Of a stretch of DNA of 64,000 nt, positions 61,529 to 64,000 are shown one piece after another. The notes below the pieces were generated by a model. It did not search any database and was not told where the DNA came from. It worked only from the letters and a program-made list of their open reading frames with translations. The DNA comes from Bacteroidales bacterium UBA4116 (GTDB taxonomy: Bacteria > Bacteroidota > Bacteroidia > Bacteroidales > Tannerellaceae), in NCBI GenBank assembly GCA_002381645.1, contig DFXE01000001.1:63479-127478 (forward strand). Reading direction: 5' to 3'. A program made the position numbers and the translations under genes. Numbering within the stretch: position 1 is the stretch's first letter; each line of letters starts with the position of its first letter.

Positions 61529-63763
61529 TTAAAAATATTGCCGGGTGGTACTGTCTTTTGATTGCATCATATCGCCGGGAGTACCGCTGAAAATGATCTT
61601 ACCACCGCTGTCTCCTCCTTCCGGGCCCAGTTCGATCAACCAGTCCGCTTGTTTGATAACGGCAAGGTTATGCTCGGCAACGATCACAGAGTTTCCTTTA
61701 TCAACCAGTTTATTGAAAAGGAGCAATAACTTTTTCACATCTTCCATATGCAGTCCGCCTGCCGGTTCATCTAAAATATAAACGGTTCCTTTTCCATCGA
61801 GATGGCTCGCAAGTTTCAAGCGTTGGAGTTCCCCGCCCGACAAAGTAGACAACGACTGGTTAAGGTGCAGGTAATCAAGTCCGACCTCTTCAAGGTTATT
61901 CAATAATTTCACAATCGGTTGTCCACTGAAAAACCGGATACCCACCGATATAGACATGTCCATTATCTGGGCTATGTTTTTCCCTTTATAAGTGTATTGC
62001 AAAACTTTATCATTATATCTGGTACCGCCGCAACGTTCACACGGAGTGATAATATCTTCCATAAATGACATTTCCGTGACGATAACTCCTTTTCCTTTAC
62101 ATTCCGGACAAGCTCCTTGGGAATTAAAACTGAAATTAGATGCACTCACTTTGTTTTCTTCAGCGAACAATTTTCGTATCGAATCGCTGATATCCATATA
62201 TGTAGCAGGAGTAGACCTGAGGCTTATGCCAATATTTTTCTGGGATATGGCAATTACGGGTTGGTCCAGCCGGCGTTGAATAACTTCCATTAGCGAGCTT
62301 TTTCCCGAACCGGCTACTCCGCATAAAACAGTAAGGATACCTAAAGGTATCTGCAGGTCTAAATCCTTTAGGTTATGGTAATTCGCTTTTTCAATCTGTA
62401 TACAGTCTATGGGTTTCCGTGTCTTTTCCTTTATTCCCACTTTCTCACGTAAATCCTTTCCTGTGAACGTATCCGTTTTAAGCAATCCCTCCAACGTACC
62501 CTGGTAGACAATTTCACCGCCATGTTCTCCCGCTCCGGGACCCATATCCACGATGTACTCCGCTGTTCGTATCAGGTCGGGGTTATGTTCCACCATAAGG
62601 ATGGTATTTCCCCGTTTCTTTAACGAAGTAAGCGATTTTTTGAGACGCATAATGTCATGAGGATGTAATCCGGCGCTCGGCTCATCCAATACATATAAAA
62701 TATCGGCCAAAGCGCTATTGATATTCCTGGCTATTTTGATGCGTTGCCCTTCTCCGCCTGAAAGCGTACCGGTTCCCCTGCTAAGCGAAAGATAGCCCAG
62801 GCCGATATCCAGCAAGGCGCTCAGTCGTTTGTCGAGTTCCGCTTTGATATCAACTGCTAACGGATCGTTTAGTTGACGGATGAAATCCAATGATTTATCC
62901 AGAGGTAGCAGGGATACATCGGCTATACTCAATCCGTTAATTTTACAACTTCGTACTCTGTCGTTCACCCTGGTTCCTTTACAATCAGGGCATATATCTT
63001 CAAACACAAATTCACTTACCCGTTTCGCATGCCGTTTTCCTTCATCCGTACTGAGAATACTACGCTCCATGCGCGGGATAATCCCCTCAAATTTTGCCGT
63101 AACAGGCCAGTCGGGAGAAGGGTCTATTAATTTAACCTGGGGCGAATACAGGAACAAATCCAATTCTTCTTTGGAATAGTCTTTGATTTTCTTATCCAGA
63201 TCGAACAGGCGGCTGTATGCATATCGTTTCCAACGCCAGGCCCCCGGGTGGAACGTAGGAAAGTCAATGGCGTCTTCATTCAGTGATTTATTAAAGTCGA
63301 CAAGTTTATGAATATCAATTTGTTTATAAACTCCCAAACCGTCACACTTCGGACATTTCCCCTGCGGATGATTGAACGAAAAGGTATCAGAATAACCGAT
63401 AAACGGTTTTCCCACCCTGGAAAACAATAATCGCAGGAAAGTATAGATATCGGTGTATGTACCGACCGTTGAGCGAACATTATCTCCCAGTTTTCGTTGG
63501 TCAATAATAACTGTTACAGGAAGGTTTTCAATAATATCCACATGAGGCCGGCCATATTTCGGGAGATACCGCTGCACAAAACTGGGAAAAGTCTCGTTCA
63601 GTTCCCTGCGTGACTCCGCCGCGATGGTATCAAAGACCAGCGACGATTTACCCGATCCGGAAATACCGGTAATAACCGTCAGCTTTTTCTTAGGAATATG
63701 TACCGACACCCCTTTCAGGTTGTTCTCCGTAGCGTTCACTACGGTTATTTCATTCTCATGCAT
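61529..63763 (-). CDS. Class II UvrA-like ABC ATPase
   Basis: A 744-residue tandem ABC protein similar to UvrA but shorter than the 940-residue repair enzyme, lacking the UvrB-interaction domain. Two Walker A motifs (GISGSGKS at 33-40 and GVAGSGKSS at about 486-494), two LSGGE/LSGGEL signatures, and zinc-module Cys pairs CPKCDG, CPDCKG, CPECKG and CERCGG. Class II UvrA proteins bind damaged or drug-bound DNA and often give antibiotic self-resistance. Not the housekeeping uvrA. Monocistronic. Confidence 0.9.
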   Translation of the reverse strand: MHENEITVVNATENNLKGVSVHIPKKKLTVITGISGSGKSSLVFDTIAAESRRELNETFPSFVQRYLPKYGRPHVDIIENLPVTVIIDQRKLGDNVRSTVGTYTDIYTFLRLLFSRVGKPFIGYSDTFSFNHPQGKCPKCDGLGVYKQIDIHKLVDFNKSLNEDAIDFPTFHPGAWRWKRYAYSRLFDLDKKIKDYSKEELDLFLYSPQVKLIDPSPDWPVTAKFEGIIPRMERSILSTDEGKRHAKRVSEFVFEDICPDCKGTRVNDRVRSCKINGLSIADVSLLPLDKSLDFIRQLNDPLAVDIKAELDKRLSALLDIGLGYLSLSRGTGTLSGGEGQRIKIARNINSALADILYVLDEPSAGLHPHDIMRLKKSLTSLKKRGNTILMVEHNPDLIRTAEYIVDMGPGAGEHGGEIVYQGTLEGLLKTDTFTGKDLREKVGIKEKTRKPIDCIQIEKANYHNLKDLDLQIPLGILTVLCGVAGSGKSSLMEVIQRRLDQPVIAISQKNIGISLRSTPATYMDISDSIRKLFAEENKVSASNFSFNSQGACPECKGKGVIVTEMSFMEDIITPCERCGGTRYNDKVLQYTYKGKNIAQIMDMSISVGIRFFSGQPIVKLLNNLEEVGLDYLHLNQSLSTLSGGELQRLKLASHLDGKGTVYILDEPAGGLHMEDVKKLLLLFNKLVDKGNSVIVAEHNLAVIKQADWLIELGPEGGDSGGKIIFSGTPGDMMQSKDSTTRQYF

Positions 63764-63948
63764 ACTATTTACTTATTAACTAAAAGGGATTTTTACAATT
63801 CCGCAAATTAGATCGAAAGATTATTCCACAAAAATATCAAAAAAGATACTCATTACTATTAATCCCAGGTAATGAATCTCCTTTATGCCACACAACATTT
63901 TATACAATGCTGTTGTTCCATTCTTGTTATTTACTTAAAAAAGACAAG

Positions 63949-64000
63949 ATGGAAACGTACAAACTGGTTGATAATAAGGAGCAAAAAAGGTATGAGTATC
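63949..64000 (+). CDS. Possible GNAT acetyltransferase (start only)
   Basis: The last 52 bases give 17 codons, METYKLVDNKEQKRYEY, with the window ending before a stop. The LVDNKEQKRYEY pattern looks like the opening of COG2388 (YidJ-type) N-acetyltransferases. Too little is visible to be certain. Confidence 0.4.
   Translation, partial: METYKLVDNKEQKRYEY

Noticed and set aside
1..64000. CRISPR array or complete insertion sequence
   Set aside because: No regularly spaced repeats of 23-50 bp and no transposase gene with terminal repeats were seen.

Overview
This is a chromosomal segment from an anaerobic-type member of the Bacteroidales (Bacteroidota). The evidence is the gene content: oadG-oadA-oadB sodium pump, purN divergent from acpP-fabF-rnc, two-gene LysO, DUF2807 lipoproteins, reverse rubrerythrin beside PerR, and OmpA/SusC-era TonB receptors. 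The promoters agree: many genes are preceded by the Bacteroidota -7 box TAnnTTTG, in several cases with a TTTG/TTG element 18-20 nt upstream. Shine-Dalgarno signals are mostly absent. A carotenoid cluster is present, so a pigmented relative of Dysgonomonadaceae/Porphyromonadaceae is possible, but I cannot fix genus from sequence alone.

Layout. 0-11 kb: two overlapping rhomboid proteases (the first cut by the window edge), HU, aquaporin, the Na+-pumping decarboxylase operon oadGAB, a DUF349 protein, an orphan ATP-grasp-like protein and two DUF2807 lipoproteins. 12-26 kb: visibly GC-richer DNA with an NAD-dependent epimerase, znuC-znuA without a permease, a GH95 fucosidase, an RND efflux operon (adaptor, pump, TolC), and a likely metal-uptake unit (DUF2946-like small protein, TonB receptor, DUF4625 lipoprotein). 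26-45 kb: split LysO, two tandem membrane metallophosphoesterases, a secreted SagB-type oxidoreductase, a TonB-receptor-like barrel, PerR-rubrerythrin, a Na+/H+ antiporter divergent from TerC, acpP-fabF-rnc, purN, a hydrolase, an orphan LytTR regulator, a PBP4-type carboxypeptidase and an AI-2E family permease.

45-52.5 kb is an AT-rich patch with accessory traits: tRNA-Lys(UUU) followed by a truncated tyrosine recombinase, the queD-queE pair, a TIGR01777 epimerase, an M20 peptidase, two gene remnants, a small lipoprotein and a stand-alone TnsA-like endonuclease. 52.5-60 kb on the minus strand is one tightly overlapping carotenoid operon: crtI, crtB, idi, a CrtD-type desaturase, cruF, an acyltransferase, a family 2 glycosyltransferase and a TPR protein. 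Together these predict phytoene to lycopene, hydration at C-1, 3,4-desaturation, then glycosylation and acylation, with no ring-forming cyclase in the window. The segment ends with a cupin/EamA pair, a class II UvrA and the start of a possible acetyltransferase.

The most useful leads are: a perfect 14-bp hairpin inside the first codons of rnc (possible RNase III self-control); a perfectly symmetric pair of facing -7 boxes between dacB and the AI-2E permease gene; the Zn-binding protein with Glu in place of the first ligand His; the acyclic glyco-acyl carotenoid operon; and the lone TnsA-like nuclease near a recombinase scar.
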